This document shows, in pieces, positions 26,140 through 36,254 of a stretch of DNA of 39,215 bases. This stretch comes from Symbiodinium natans (Eukaryota; Sar; Dinophyceae; Suessiales; Symbiodiniaceae), in contig CAJNDS010001447.1 of the NCBI GenBank assembly GCA_905221605.1, forward strand, positions 465,001 through 504,215. The letters are read 5' to 3'. The position numbers and the translations under genes were made by a program. Numbering within the stretch: position 1 is the stretch's first letter; every line of letters starts with the position of its first letter. The notes under the pieces were generated by a model. That model ran no database searches and was not told the DNA's origin. It saw only the letters and a list, made by a program, of their open reading frames with translations.

Positions 26140-26250
26140 ACCTAAAGGCTCCTATGTAGTACCTTTTTGTAGTACCATTTTGGGGTAGTATACGAGATTC
26201 CCTCTATATTTACTAAACCCCAAGAAGGAATTGCACTGGAGCCTTCAGGT
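26140..26250. repeat. Foldback element with ACCTAAAGGCTCC ends
   Basis: Ends ACCTAAAGGCTCC (26140-26152) and GGAGCCTTCAGGT (26238-26250) with one mismatch; an inner pair TTTGGGGTAGTATA and TTTACTAAACCCCAA extends the hairpin. AAGGAATTGCA here also occurs in the family A copy at 30226-30290. Confidence 0.8.
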
Positions 26251-26590
26251 AAGCTTTAAGGCTACGGGGGGGGGGGGTCTTCTGCGCGACAAGCCCGCAG
26301 CCCGCAAAGCTGGCCGCCACCCAGGCTTTGAAGTAAAGGAAACCCTAAACCCTAAAACCCCAAATCGCAAACCCCAAACCCCAAACCTACCACATTCATG
26401 CAGGTTCTAAGGCCTCCACACTTCATTAAGGACCCCTTAAAACCTAGTCCATGTAGGTTATGATACGTATACAGCCATGTGTAGGACTTCAAAGCGTTAG
26501 CAGTGGATTTCTCGAGTCTACGGTGCGGCTTCCTCCCTAGGATGAAGGAGATGGAGCAGAAGGCCAAGGTAAAGGAGGAGCCTGGAACGC

Positions 26591-27016
26591 TGCGGTCTAG
26601 GGTTTAGGGTTTAGGCTTTAATTAGGGTTTAGGGTTTAGGGGTTCGGGGTCCAGGGTTTAGGGTTTAGGGCTTAGGGTAAGGTTGCTACCAGTAGGACAC
26701 CCGATCTGACCCTTCTTCCAAATTCCGTCATTTATCGAATTCCCTATAACCCCCTAAACTCCCAAGCCCCCCCGTAAACCCCTATAAGCCTGAGGCCTAG
26801 ACCCTAGAGTGAATCTCTGTAGCTCGCCACGGACTCTGTAGTTCTCCAAGTATGGGTTCAGGGTCTTGGGTTCAGGGTTGAGGGTCTGGGAACTTAAATC
26901 CCACAACACCTAAAGCCCTATCCCCTAAAGTCCCTACAGCCCAAAAGACCCCCCCAAAAGCCCGCAACATATTGCGAGACCATGTACAAAACCCTAAAGC
27001 CTAACCCTAAACCCAT
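26591..27016. repeat. Scattered TTTAGGG and CCCTAAA words
   Basis: TTTAGGG-type 26597-26690, TTCAGGG-type 26859-26895, CCCTAAA-type 26985-27012, separated by unique DNA. An open scrap precedes it (MKEMEQKAKVKEEPGTLR, 26540-26596). Confidence 0.75.
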
Positions 27017-27143
27017 GTGTCGCAGTGCAGGACTTGGTCCGCTCCAACTCCTTCGATGGGGTCCTCAGCAGGCACCCAACCTTCGGCGAAGCTTTAAAGG
27101 GTTGAGGGTTTTATCAAGGGGCCAAAGGGGCGCCCTTATAAAG

Positions 27144-27194
27144 GGTATATATAAGGGTTATATAGGGGAATAAGAGTAAGGGTCCGTCCCTCCT
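27144..27194 (-). repeat. Dispersed repeat, inverted partner of 13863-13910
   Basis: Reverse complement shares GGAGGGAC, CTTATTCCCCTATATAAC and TATATATAC with the copy at 13.9 kb. Just upstream, 27017-27105 is an open plus-strand scrap (VQDLVRSNSFDGVLSRHPTF) ending in TGA. Confidence 0.8.
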
Positions 27195-27332
27195 AAAACT
27201 CCTTAGTTTAAGATTTTTGGCTTCGTCCCTTGAGCTTTTGAGATACCAGGTTGGCCATGAGTCAGTGACCTCATCTGTCGCCCTGCGAAGCGGGGCTTAA
27301 AGCAGGGCTGCTTTGGTGCTATGTTGGTCTTT

Positions 27333-28663
27333 AGGGTTTAGGGTTTAGGGTTTAGGGTTTAGGGTTTAGGGTTTAGGGTATGTCGGTCATACTCGACGAC
27401 CTGTTTCTGCTGAAGAGCACGCCTAGGAACTCTTGACTCTTGACCGTAGAGGCTGCTGCTACTGATTGACCCATCCAGAAGGCAAAGTCGCCCGACGCCT
27501 GCGCTGAAAGCCCTAAACTGCCTACTTTAGGGTTTAGGGTTTAGGGTTTAGGGTTTAGGGCCACAGCCTTCTAAACACCGCCCCCCGCAGCACAGGTGCC
27601 AAATCCCTCCTCACATCGCTCAAGATGGGTGGTACGCATAAGGGTTTAGGGTTTAGGGTTTAGGGTTTAGGGTTTAGGGTTTAGGGTTTAGGGTTTAGGG
27701 CGCTCGAATCCCAAACTTGCGCAAGCCTTCACCAGAGTGTTTGCCAAAAGCCTTTTGGAGTTTAAGCCCTCCCCAATTCCGGACCAATCCCCAACGTGTG
27801 GGTTTAGGCGTTTAGGGGTTTAGAGGTTTAGGTGTTTAGGGCGAAGGATTAAGGGTTCAGGGTTTAGGGTTTAGGGTTTAGGGTCTCGCCAAAAGCCTTG
27901 AAGGACCACACCATCACAGACATCCAGTTCCAGCGACGAGTTCACACGCCTGGCACCTATCCAGGCCCCGTGGCAGCGCCAAGGGCCAGATGGGCAGGGT
28001 TTAGGGTTTAGGGTTTAGGGCTTGGGGTTTAGGGTTTAGGGCGTAGGCCCTATAGGGTTCAGGGCTTTATGTTTAGGGTTTAGGGCTTTAGGGACCCTCA
28101 TAGAACCCATGGTAAGGATTTCTGTCTACCGGCTTTGTCGGTGGTTTATCTCATGGGCTTTGTTCACCCGGCAGCAGTTGGGCGATTCAGTCGCGCAGAC
28201 AGAGCGTGCAAGGAGAAAATCCTGGGCCACCGAAGGGTTGGACGGAACGTTTAGGGTTTAGGGCTTAGGGTTTAGGGGTAGAAAATGCTTGATCGGTATA
28301 CGGGTAGCGTGCCCGAGCCTCTTTCTTACTGCGATGGACCAGGAGGAGAGCTGGGGGGGAAATGGAACCCAGCTCCAGGAGACTTAGCGCGAAAGCGCTA
28401 CCTCTGCAGAGCGGCCGGGAGCAGCTGGGAGAAGAGGGCTTTCATATAAAAAAAACCTGCTTGGAGCAGTTGGGAGAAGAAGTGGCACCCGCGACTCTTC
28501 GAATGCCAGTGTAACTACGTCCGCACGAGGCACGTATTCCACGACAGAGGCCGCTGCAGCACTTCTTCCATTGGCACCTGCAAGGCCGATGGAATCAGGG
28601 TTTAGGGTTTAGGGTTTAGGGTCTAGGGTCTAGGGTTTACTGTAGGGTTTAGGGTTTAGGGTG
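27333..28663. repeat. Seven TTTAGGG tracts separated by 70-300-bp unique segments
   Basis: Tracts at about 27333-27378, 27529-27561, 27641-27702, 27800-27885, 27996-28095, 28247-28281 and 28597-28663, all G-strand orientation. The segments between hold open plus-strand pieces: VILDDLFLLKSTPRNS (27388-27438), STGAKSLLTSLKMGG (27588-27638), SNPKLAQAFTRVFAKSLLEF (27705-27800) and KKWHPRLFECQCNYVRTRHV (28477-28600). Confidence 0.85.
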
Positions 28664-28744
28664 GAGGAAAAGAGCGATTGCTTCGCTGCGCTGTAGGCCT
28701 ACGTCTGGGGGTGACAGCCCCATGAAGACCCTCTAGACCCTCAA

Positions 28745-28975
28745 CCCTAAGCCCTTAGCCCCAAAACCCTAAAGCCCCAAAGCCCTACAGCTCTAAAGCC
28801 CTAAAGCCCTACAGCCCTACAGCTCTAAAGCCCTAAAGCCCTACAGCCCTAAAGCCCTAAAGCCCTAAAGCCCTACAGCCCTAAAGCCCCACAGCCCTAA
28901 AGCCCTAAAGCCCTAAAGCCCTAAACCCCAAGCCCAAAAGCCCTAAAGCCCTAAACCCCAAGCTCAAAACCCTAA
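28745..28975. repeat. CCCTAAAG and CCCTACAG octamer array
   Basis: About 25 octamers, C-strand orientation, with an A to C variant (CCCTACAG) distributed in pairs. G-strand form is CTTTAGGG. Confidence 0.9.
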
Positions 28976-29100
28976 AGCTTGCACCTCCCAACGCTGTATC
29001 CAAAACCCCGAAGCCCTCTGCAAGGCGCCAAGTGGCCAAAAGTAGGAGCTCATTTCAGACTGCATACCCCTCCCGAGTTGGTATGGGTTTAGGGTTTAGG

Positions 29101-29102
29101 GT

Positions 29103-29176
<74 letters not shown>

Positions 29177-29179
29177 GGT
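29101..29179. repeat. TTGAGGG variant heptamer block, about 11 units
   Basis: Perfect GGGTTGA repeats flanked on both sides by TTTAGGG units. A single-base variant amplified as a block. Confidence 0.95.
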
Positions 29180-29770
29180 GTAGGGTTTAGGGTTTAGGGT
29201 TTAGGGCTAGGGTTGAGGGTTTCGGGTTCAGGGTCTGGGGTTGATAGGGCTTAGGCGCTTTCTTCCTTGGAGCTTTGGGGAAGGAGAGCTCAGGGCTTCG
29301 CACGGTTTAGAGTTCCAGGATTGGGGTTCAGGGTTTTGGGGGGTTTCGGGTTTAGGATTTATGGTTTTAGGGGTTTAGGGTTTTAGGGTTTATGCTTTAT
29401 GGTGGCTTGAGGGTTTATGGTTTTAGGGTTTTAGGTCTTCCAGTGTAAGGGTCAGGAATTGGGGTGCCCAAAGCCCTAAACAACAAATCCTTTTAAAAGC
29501 CTGAACCATAAAGAGGGGCGCTCCTCAACTTCCCCCCCCCCCCCACCTAACCCCAACTTCACGCACTCAAACTCTCTTGACCAACTCTTGCACATAGCCG
29601 ACGAATTTCCCTCTCACCCTAACACCCTAAAACCCTACAGCCCTTAAAACCGAAGATCCGAAGACCCTAAAACCTAACAAGGAGGCAACATCCTAAAGCC
29701 CCGCAAACCCTAGTTCCCAGGAGAAGCCGAAACCCTAAACCCTAGCCCTAAACCCTAAACCCTAAACCCC
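29180..29770. repeat. Degenerate telomere-like region with a strand switch
   Basis: G-strand words to about 29450, then C-strand words (29600-29770). A C run lies at 29532-29545. No gene seen. Confidence 0.7.
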
Positions 29771-29869
29771 GAAAGCCCTGCTTCCCAGGAGGGTCGCAGC
29801 CGGAAGTCCGGGTCCGGGCTGCGCGGGCGGAGGCATGCGGGAAGAAGGTGGGTTTTTTTGTTATGGAAG

Positions 29870-29959
29870 TTTACGATAGTAGGGGTACCTTATTGGGGTC
29901 CTTCTGAAAAGGGTCCTACTACTTGGGGGTCTTAAGTAAAGGTCTCTTACTATCGTAAG
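29870..29959. repeat. Foldback element cutting a LINE fragment
   Basis: Left TTTACGATAGTAGGGGTACC (29870-29889) pairs with GGTCTCTTACTATCGTAAG (29941-29959). It adjoins the 3' broken end of the reverse transcriptase fragment on the minus strand. Confidence 0.85.
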
Positions 29960-30175
29960 CCACCCTATCGGTTCAATGATTTCTAACATCTTGTTGGAGA
30001 GGCCAAACCTCCGCAGCACATGCAACATGGCGGTGTGGTCAATAGCATCGAATACCTGTTTCCAGTCTAGGAGGAGACAGTGCGTAGGATTGTTTGTCAT
30101 TCTCGCCTATTCCATGGCCCTGCGCAAGATGAACAACGGATGTTTAATGCCCTATAGCTGCTCGGAGCCCGTACT
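29960..30175 (-). pseudogene. LINE reverse transcriptase fragment, second family
   Basis: Minus strand reads GIKHPLFILRRAME, an in-frame TAG, then ARMTNNPTHCLLLDWKQVFD and AIDHTAMLHVLRRFGLSNKM. LLLDWKQ(V)FD is the first catalytic-Asp motif of LINE reverse transcriptases, here preceded by the usual helix with ILRR. Only about 70 residues remain, with two in-frame stops, and the fragment is cut by the foldback element at 29959. The sequence around the motif (WKQVFDAIDH) differs from that of the 18-22 kb LINE (WEKAFDKIQH), so it is another family. Confidence 0.85.
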
Positions 30176-30225
30176 AGTCGCACTGTGTGCTTCTTACAGA
30201 ACCTACTTGGCCCCACAATTGGTGG

Positions 30226-30290
30226 CACTTTTTGCCTGTAGTCCTCTCACTATAAAGTTACATACCCCAAACAAGGAATTGCAGTTGGAG
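30226..30290 (-). repeat. Short foldback family A, copy 3
   Basis: Minus strand reads CCTTGTTTGGGGTATGTAAC, then TTTATAG and CAAAAAGTGCCACC, in the order of the family A hairpin at 16724-16780. Confidence 0.65.
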
Positions 30291-30516
30291 GTGTAGCTTG
30301 ATCCCACAGCTGCAAGCAAGCCGAGACAAAGTTACCAAGCTTGGCGAGAACGTCTTCAGCCAGCCTGTTCCAAATCATCTGAGTGGGAAGCAAGACGCAC
30401 TGCTCTTGTATGCAGTGTCATGCGAAAACCACAGCTCATTCATCTATGGTACGATGTACTTCCAACACTATCTATCAGTGTTAAGCCGTTAAGCAAAGTT
30501 TTCTTTTGTTTGTTCG

Positions 30517-30518
<2 letters not shown>

Positions 30519-30548
<30 letters not shown>

Positions 30549-30630
30549 TGTATGTATGTATGTATGTATGTATGTATGTATGTATGTATGTATGTATGTA
30601 TGTATATGTGTTTTTTTTTTTTTTTTTTTT
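30519..30630. repeat. (TATG)n microsatellite with T20
   Basis: About 22 tetranucleotide units followed by a T run. The Tyr-Val-Cys-Met frames over it are artefacts. Confidence 0.95.
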
Positions 30631-31059
30631 GTGTGTGTCTCTCTCGCTGTCCATGTTTTGTATCTCTCTCTCATTCACTTTCCGTATATATACCTGAATT
30701 ATGATATACCTGTCTGCTTGTCGCGGATGTTTGTTGTGCTGCTTTTGAAGCGGCAATTCCTGTGACAGCGACAGGGGTTCGTCAATACAGCCCAAGCTCA
30801 AGCTGCCAGCTCACCCTGCATCATCGACCCTTCACCAACAGACGTAAGACCATGACTCTGTACACCCCAAGCCCTAGTTTTAGGGTCTAGGGTTGAGGGT
30901 TTAAGATTTTAGGGTTTAGGTAGGGTTCAGGACTGCCAGAGTTTTTGATGTCTAGGGGTGTTTTGTGCGACTACTACACGGATCTTTCCCCCCGTGAGGT
31001 CGATGAAGCACGACAACCATCCTACGCCCTGAGCCTAAAGTCCTGGACCCCCCCCCCCC
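30631..31059. other. No gene seen
   Basis: Starts with CTCTCTC and TATA-rich words, then unique sequence and a short TTTAGGG-like patch at 30878-30925. A C run at 31050-31062 leads into the next tract. Confidence 0.4.
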
Positions 31060-31495
31060 CCCAAACCCCCAAGACCCTAAGCCCTGAACTACCCTAAAAT
31101 ACACCCTAAACCCCAAATCCTGAAACCTGAAACCCCAAAACCCCCAAACCCTACATCCTGAACCACCCTAAGGTGCACATTAAACCCTGAATCCCAAATC
31201 CTGAAACTCCAAAAAATGAACCAAAAACCCAAAACCCTAAATCCTGAACCATCCTGAAGCACCCCCTAAACCCTAGACCTAAGATCCTGAAATTCCGAAA
31301 GCCTGAAACCTCAAACCCCAAGACGCTAAATCCGGAACCACCTTAGGGCGGCACTCCCTAGACCCTAACCTAAAATCCTGAAACCCTGAAACCCTGAAAC
31401 CCCGAAGCCCTGTACAAATCCTGAACGACCCTAAGGCACACCCTAAACCCCAACCTAAAACCCTGAAACCCTGAAACTCCAAAGCCACAAAAAAT
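31060..31495. repeat. Degenerate CCCTGAAACC-type tract
   Basis: C-strand words (CCCTAAA, CCTGAAA, CCCCAAA) in a loose repeat: the phrase from CCCTAAAC to CCTGAACCA...CCCTAA returns every 80-90 bases, about five times. Confidence 0.75.
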
Positions 31496-31522
31496 GATTG
31501 GGGGCTCATACCTAGAGAGCTT

Positions 31523-31560
31523 TAGGGAATCTTAGGGAGCCTTAGGGAGTAGTAGGGGGT
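31523..31560 (+). repeat. 58-bp dispersed repeat, short copy
   Basis: TTAGGGAGCCTTAGGGAGTA then GTAGGGGG, matching the left part of 35711-35773. Confidence 0.75.
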
Positions 31561-31640
31561 GGGATTTCCCTCAAACCTAAACTCTACACCCTAGACCCTA
31601 TACCCCCCCCTTCAACCCCCCTCCCTTTTGCACCCGTAAA

Positions 31641-31742
31641 CCCTAAACCCTAAACCCTAAACCCTAAACCCTAAACCCTAAACCCTAAACCCTAAACCCT
31701 AAACCCTAAACCCTAAACCCTAAACCCTAAACCCTAAACCCT
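31641..31742. repeat. Perfect CCCTAAA tract, about 14 units
   Basis: Uninterrupted C-strand heptamers. Followed by an open plus-strand scrap (ILAGWQPLAELGLHFAGA, 31751-31808) and then TTTAGGG-type repeats in the opposite orientation. Confidence 0.97.
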
Positions 31743-31966
31743 AGACCCCAATCCTGGCAGGGTGGCAGCCGCTGGCTGAACTCGGGCTTCATTTTGCTGG
31801 GGCGTAGGGCTTTTAGGGTTTAGGGTTTTAGGGTTTAGGGTCTAGGGTTTAGAGCAGTGTGAGAAGGTTGGCTTCGCCTGGCACCCTAAACCCAAGTTTA
31901 AGGTTTGGGGTTTGGTGGATTGGGTTTGCGGTGGGGGGTGGGGCCAGTCTGGCGAGGCGGCGGGTA

Positions 31967-32019
<53 letters not shown>
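31967..32019. repeat. G53 homopolymer
   Basis: About 53 consecutive G, flanked by TAG and AGGGTTAGGG. Possibly truncated or expanded in assembly. Confidence 0.9.
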
Positions 32020-32020
<1 letters not shown>

Positions 32021-32159
32021 GGGTTAGGGTTTTTCCAAAACAGCCCCTGCTGAGTTTACGCGGGGTACCCCCCCCTACCCCCCCCCCCCGCGTTTTAGGA
32101 GGGAAAGAGGGAGGTTTTCACCTCCAGAAACCCATCCAACACGCCGCCAGGGTCGGCGG

Positions 32160-33505
32160 ACCCTAAACCCTAAACCCTAAACCCTAAACCCTAAACCCTA
32201 AACCGTTGAGGGTTTACGGTTTAGGTCTGTTCGGAGGCTATCGCACATCAACTCGGAGGTTGATAGAGTAGGTAACCTTTAACCTTGTTGGACCCTAAAC
32301 CCTAAACCCTAAACCCTAAACCATCCCACAGGTTAACCTCTAGTTCCCTCAGGTTACTGGACAACTGAGAGAAGGTTCTTCTATCTAGGGTCTTTACCAA
32401 CTAGGGAACGGTACTCGTAATTTAGAGAATGCAGCACGGGGTCTCAAATTCCTAGCCGCTCAAGTACGGACTCCCTCCGGCATACTGCAACCCAAGATTG
32501 ATCGGCCCCCTTGAACCCCAAACCCTAAACCCTAAACCCTAAACCCTAAGCTCTCTTGGTGCCTCCTCGCTTGCCTAGACCCCAAGCTGTAGTTTCTTTT
32601 TTGTTCTAGGAGGGGGGGGGGGTACCGGAGTTTCGCACTAGATTTGCCCTACTCAAACGCAAGCCCTAAAGCCCTAAAGCCCTAAAGCCCTAAAGCCAAA
32701 AACGAAAGCTGAGTAAGAATTGGAGCTGGGTCCTGTGTTCAAGGGAGTTTAAAAGTTCAGGGTTTCGGGTTCAGGGGTTAGGGTTTAGGGTTGAGGGTTT
32801 CGGGTTCAGGGGTTTCGAAGGCGGTGCCTGTTGCTCTTCCCCCGCGTCCGCACAAGAGCAAGGTGTGCAGGGCGTAGTTCGGGACATTGGTCGAGTTTTC
32901 GACAGCTCATCGAACGAAGGCACCTGCGTGAAAGGAAGTGCATTAAAGGTTGCGGGTTCCTAAACCCTAAACCCTAAACCCTAAACCCTAAACAGCAATG
33001 ATCAGGCCCAGGCCATCTCTCACAGGGCCATGCTTGGCTCCTTTGGTTTGGTAATTAGGCCCTTCGTTCACTTGTCTCACAAGCTCTCAGCTTTTTGCGT
33101 TTTCCAGCTAGCCGCGCCGAGTGGCGAACGTTTCTGCTGCGGTGTCTTTCAACGCCCAGGATGGCTTGATAAGCAGACCCTACTCAACTCGAGCTTTGTG
33201 GCAAGACGCCCTAAACCGTAAACCCGAAACCCGAAACCCGAAACCCTAAACCCTAAACCCTAAACCCCAACCCGGTCTTATAAGCTCAAGCCCTCAACTA
33301 AACAGAAGCCCTAAACCCCGGCTTGCCCCTCTGGCTTTGTGGGGTACCTACCTGAACCGCCCGAAGAACATGGTCAGAAAGTTAGGCCACGCCCCCACAA
33401 AACGAGCCCTAAACCCGAAGCCCTAAACAAACCCTAAACCCTAAACCCAAAACCCAAAAACCCTAAACCCTAAACCCTAAACCCTAAACCCTAAACCTCT
33501 AAGTC
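32160..33505. repeat. Six CCCTAAA tracts separated by unique segments
   Basis: Tracts at about 32160-32203, 32293-32322, 32518-32550, 32960-32992, 33240-33270 and 33420-33500, plus AAGCCCT octamers at 32664-32696 and a G-strand patch at 32755-32815. The unique segments (for example 33000-33200) have no continuous long frame but do contain short open pieces. Confidence 0.85.
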
Positions 33506-33605
33506 CTAAGTTCCCTACACCCCCAAACACCCCCCTAAACCTTCAGAATCCTCCTGTGCGAACCGCGGGAGTGCCCCTGCTGCTGAGAGCGAAACTGGGC
33601 TTTGG

Positions 33606-34620
33606 CTTAGGGTTTAGGGTTTAGGGTTTAGGGTTTAGGGTTTAGGGTTTAGGGTTTAGGGTATAGGGTCTACGATTAGGGGTTTAGGGGTGGTTTAGGG
33701 GTTTAGGGTTTAGGGTTTAGGGTTAGGGGTTTAGGGTTTAGGGTCTACGGTTAGGGGGGGTTTCGGGGTTGTTTAGGGGTTTAGGGGTGGCTTAGGGGTG
33801 GTTTAGGGGTTTAGGGGTCTAGAGGTCTAGGGGTTTAGGGGATTAGGGGTTTAGCCTAAACCCGGTTTGGGGGTTTAGGGTTTGGGGAGGACTGGGCGGG
33901 CGAAACTGGAGGTAGGGGGGGGGGGGGGGAGGGGGGTGCGGGTTTGGTGCAGGGCGGTGCAGGGTTCTACCTGGGTTTGGGGGTGTTCTAGGGTTTTAGG
34001 GTTTGGGGGTCGTCGGGTTTTTAGGGTTTTAGGGTATTTTCGGGTTTTAGGGTGTTTTAGGCTTTAGGGGGAGTTTTAGGGTCGTAGGGTTTGGGGTTTT
34101 AGATTTATTTTCGGGTGTTTTCGAGTTCCAGGGTTTAAGTTTTTTTAGGGCTTTAGGGCCCCTTCGTCTTTTCGGGGTTTGGGAGTTTTGGGCGTTCGGG
34201 TTTTTACGGTTTTGGGTTTAGTGTTTTCGGGTTTTAGGGTTTTGGGGTTTTAGGGTTTTGCGGTTTTGGGTTTTGAGGGTTTTTTAGGGTTTTTGGGTTT
34301 CAGGGCTGAGGGTTTTACGGTCTAGTGTTTTTTGTGTTTTAGGGTTAAGAGTTTTAGGGTTTAAGGGCTTGGGGGTTTCAAGGTGTGAGGGTTTTCAGGG
34401 TTTTGTGTTTTTTTTGCGGGCTTTAGGGTTGTAGGTTTTCAGGGTTTAGGGTTTGGGTTTTTTAAGGTTTTAGGGTTTTAGGGTATTTTCAGGTTTCAGG
34501 GTGCTTTAGTGTTTTAGGGTATTTTAGGGTGTTTTAGGGTTGTAGGGTTTGAAGGTTGTTTAGGGTTTTAGGGTTTAGTTAGGGGGTTTGGGATTTCGGT
34601 GTTTTGGGGTTAGGGCTTGA
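33606..34620. repeat. TTTAGGG tract grading into TTTTAGGG-like words
   Basis: Perfect heptamers 33606-33662, then GGGGTTTAGGGG words, then irregular TTTTAGGG, TTTTGGGT and TTTCGGG to 34620. A G run with one A is at 33916-33936. No gene seen. Confidence 0.8.
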
Positions 34621-34621
34621 G

Positions 34622-34672
34622 CCCCTAAACCCTAAACCCTAAACCCTAAACCCTAAACCCTAAACCCTAAAC
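34622..34672. repeat. Perfect CCCTAAA tract
   Basis: About 7 units in C-strand orientation directly after a kilobase of G-strand words. Confidence 0.95.
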
Positions 34673-34844
34673 TGTAGGGGTTTGGGGTTGTGGGTTGTTT
34701 TGGGGGCATGACTCTGGTGTTCTAGCTCAAACGCTCTGTGGCTGGCAGCCCCAGACCCCTTAAACCCTCAAGCCCTTTTTGTAAGCCCTAAGCCCTAAAC
34801 CTTAAACCCTTAACCCCAAAACCCCAGAACCCCTAAACCCTAAA

Positions 34845-35005
34845 CCCCAAAACCCCAAAACCCCCAAACCCCCAAACCCCAAAACCCCAAAACCCCAAAA
34901 CCCCAAAACCCCAAAACCCCAAAACCCCAAAACCCCAAAACCCCAAACCCCCAAAACCCCAAAACCCCAAAACCCAAAAAACCCCAAAACCCCAAAACCC
35001 CAAAT
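34845..35005. repeat. CCCCAAAA octamer array, about 18 units
   Basis: The G-strand form is TTTTGGGG, the repeat known from telomeres of hypotrich ciliates. A few units are CCCCCAAA. It begins among CCCTAAA and ends in CCCTAAACCC again. Confidence 0.92.
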
Positions 35006-35165
35006 CCTAGACCCTTGCCCTAAACCCTAAACCCTAAACCCTACACCCTAAACCCCACACCCAAAAGCCCAAACACTTGCATCGCTCAGGCGCTGCCGAC
35101 ATCCGCCCCAAAGATTGCCTCGGCGTCGGGAGGACCAGGGATGTTAGGCTTTTCGGGTCTAAGGT

Positions 35166-35214
35166 ACCCTAAACCCTAAACCCTAAACCCTAAACCCTAA
35201 ACCCTAAACCCTAT
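35166..35214. repeat. Perfect CCCTAAA tract, about 7 units
   Basis: C-strand orientation. The preceding 35075-35150 is open on plus (IAQALPTSAPKIASASGGPG). Confidence 0.95.
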
Positions 35215-35324
35215 GAACCCTAAATATGGGTGCGGGTTGAGGTGTGAAGTTGCTTTTCGTAGGGTCCGGGTTGGGTCTGGCGAGCCTGTGCGCCCTAAAC
35301 TCCAATCCCGAAATCCTGAACTGG

Positions 35325-35382
35325 GTTTTAGGGTTTAGGGTTTATAAGGTCTAGGGTTTAGGGTTTAGGGTTTAGGGTTTAG
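35325..35382. repeat. TTTAGGG tract
   Basis: G-strand heptamers with one TTTATAAGG interruption. The next 320 bases (35390-35710) show no recognisable gene. Confidence 0.92.
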
Positions 35383-35710
35383 GGACCCTAATCCTCCTCG
35401 GCCTACCCTTTAGCCTTACCCAAGAAGCTAAGGCGGTGGCTTTTGGGGCTCAGGGGGAAGCCGAGGGTTTGGCGTTTGCTGTGTACGGGCTTGAGGATTT
35501 CACATGGTTTTGCGTTTCGAGATGGCCTCGCCCACCTTGAAAACCACATGCATGAACCCCAAAAGGGTTTCTGGTTCAGGTGCCCGAATAGTAGAGGGTA
35601 TATGACCCCATTTTTGTTTGGTGTTCATGTGCTTTTGAAGGTAACCCCCAAGACTCTATGGCGTACTCAAGCCCCCAGAGCCAGAACACGTGCACTGCAA
35701 CCCCGAAACC

Positions 35711-35773
35711 TCCTAGGGAACCTTAGGGAAGCTCAGGGAGCCTTAGGGAGTAGTGGGGAGTATTCGGGAACCT
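35711..35773 (+). repeat. 58-bp dispersed repeat, best copy
   Basis: Contains CTAGGGAACCTTAGGGAAGC, GGGAGTAGTGGGGAGTATTC and GGGAACCTT. Inverted copy at 14663-14720, short copy at 31523-31560. The unit itself looks built from TTAGGGA-type words. Confidence 0.85.
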
Positions 35774-35942
35774 TAGGGTACATGCCCCCCTTGAAACCCC
35801 AAAACCCTAAACCCCCAAACCCCCTAAACCCTAAACCCCCTCCCCTTAAGAACCCCACAAAAGGAGCAGCACAGCCCCTGCCGAGCCGATGAAATCGCTT
35901 TACAACACCGAGTTCACGCACAAGGCGAACAGCTGGCTGATA

Positions 35943-36011
35943 TTTAGGGTTTAGGGTTTAGGGTTTAGGGTTTAGGGTTTAGGGTTTAGGTTTAGGGTTT
36001 AGGGTTTAGGG
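35943..36011. repeat. TTTAGGG tract, about 9 units
   Basis: One 6-base unit, otherwise perfect. It cuts the open plus-strand scrap MKSLYNTEFTHKANSWL (35889-35940). Confidence 0.95.
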
Positions 36012-36182
36012 ATACTGCCAGCATTGGGCTCCTAAACCCTAAATTCTAAGCCCTCAACCCTACACCCTAAAGCCTGATGCATTGAAGCTCACCGAGAACT
36101 TTGGGCTCAAGGGCTGCAACAAAAGTTTCAAGCTGAGAAGGCCGCAATACAAGGCCATCAAGGGGCTAGGAGCCTAACCCCT

Positions 36183-36254
36183 AGACCCGAAATCCTAAAC
36201 CCTAAACCCTGAACCCTAAACCCTAAGCCCTGAACCCTAAACCCTAAACCCTAG
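36183..36254. repeat. CCCTAAA/CCCTGAA tract
   Basis: C-strand units after an open scrap at 36074-36175 (DALKLTENFGLKGCNKSFKL). 36255-36700 has no gene seen. Confidence 0.9.

Noticed and set aside
30420-30800. Open frames over the TATG repeat (Tyr-Val-Cys-Met)
   Set aside because: Microsatellite translation.
31967-32052. Poly-Gly reading frame
   Set aside because: Result of a 53-G homopolymer.
34802-34987. Gly/Phe/Leu/Trp repeat protein on the minus strand
   Set aside because: Translation of the CCCCAAAA octamer array.
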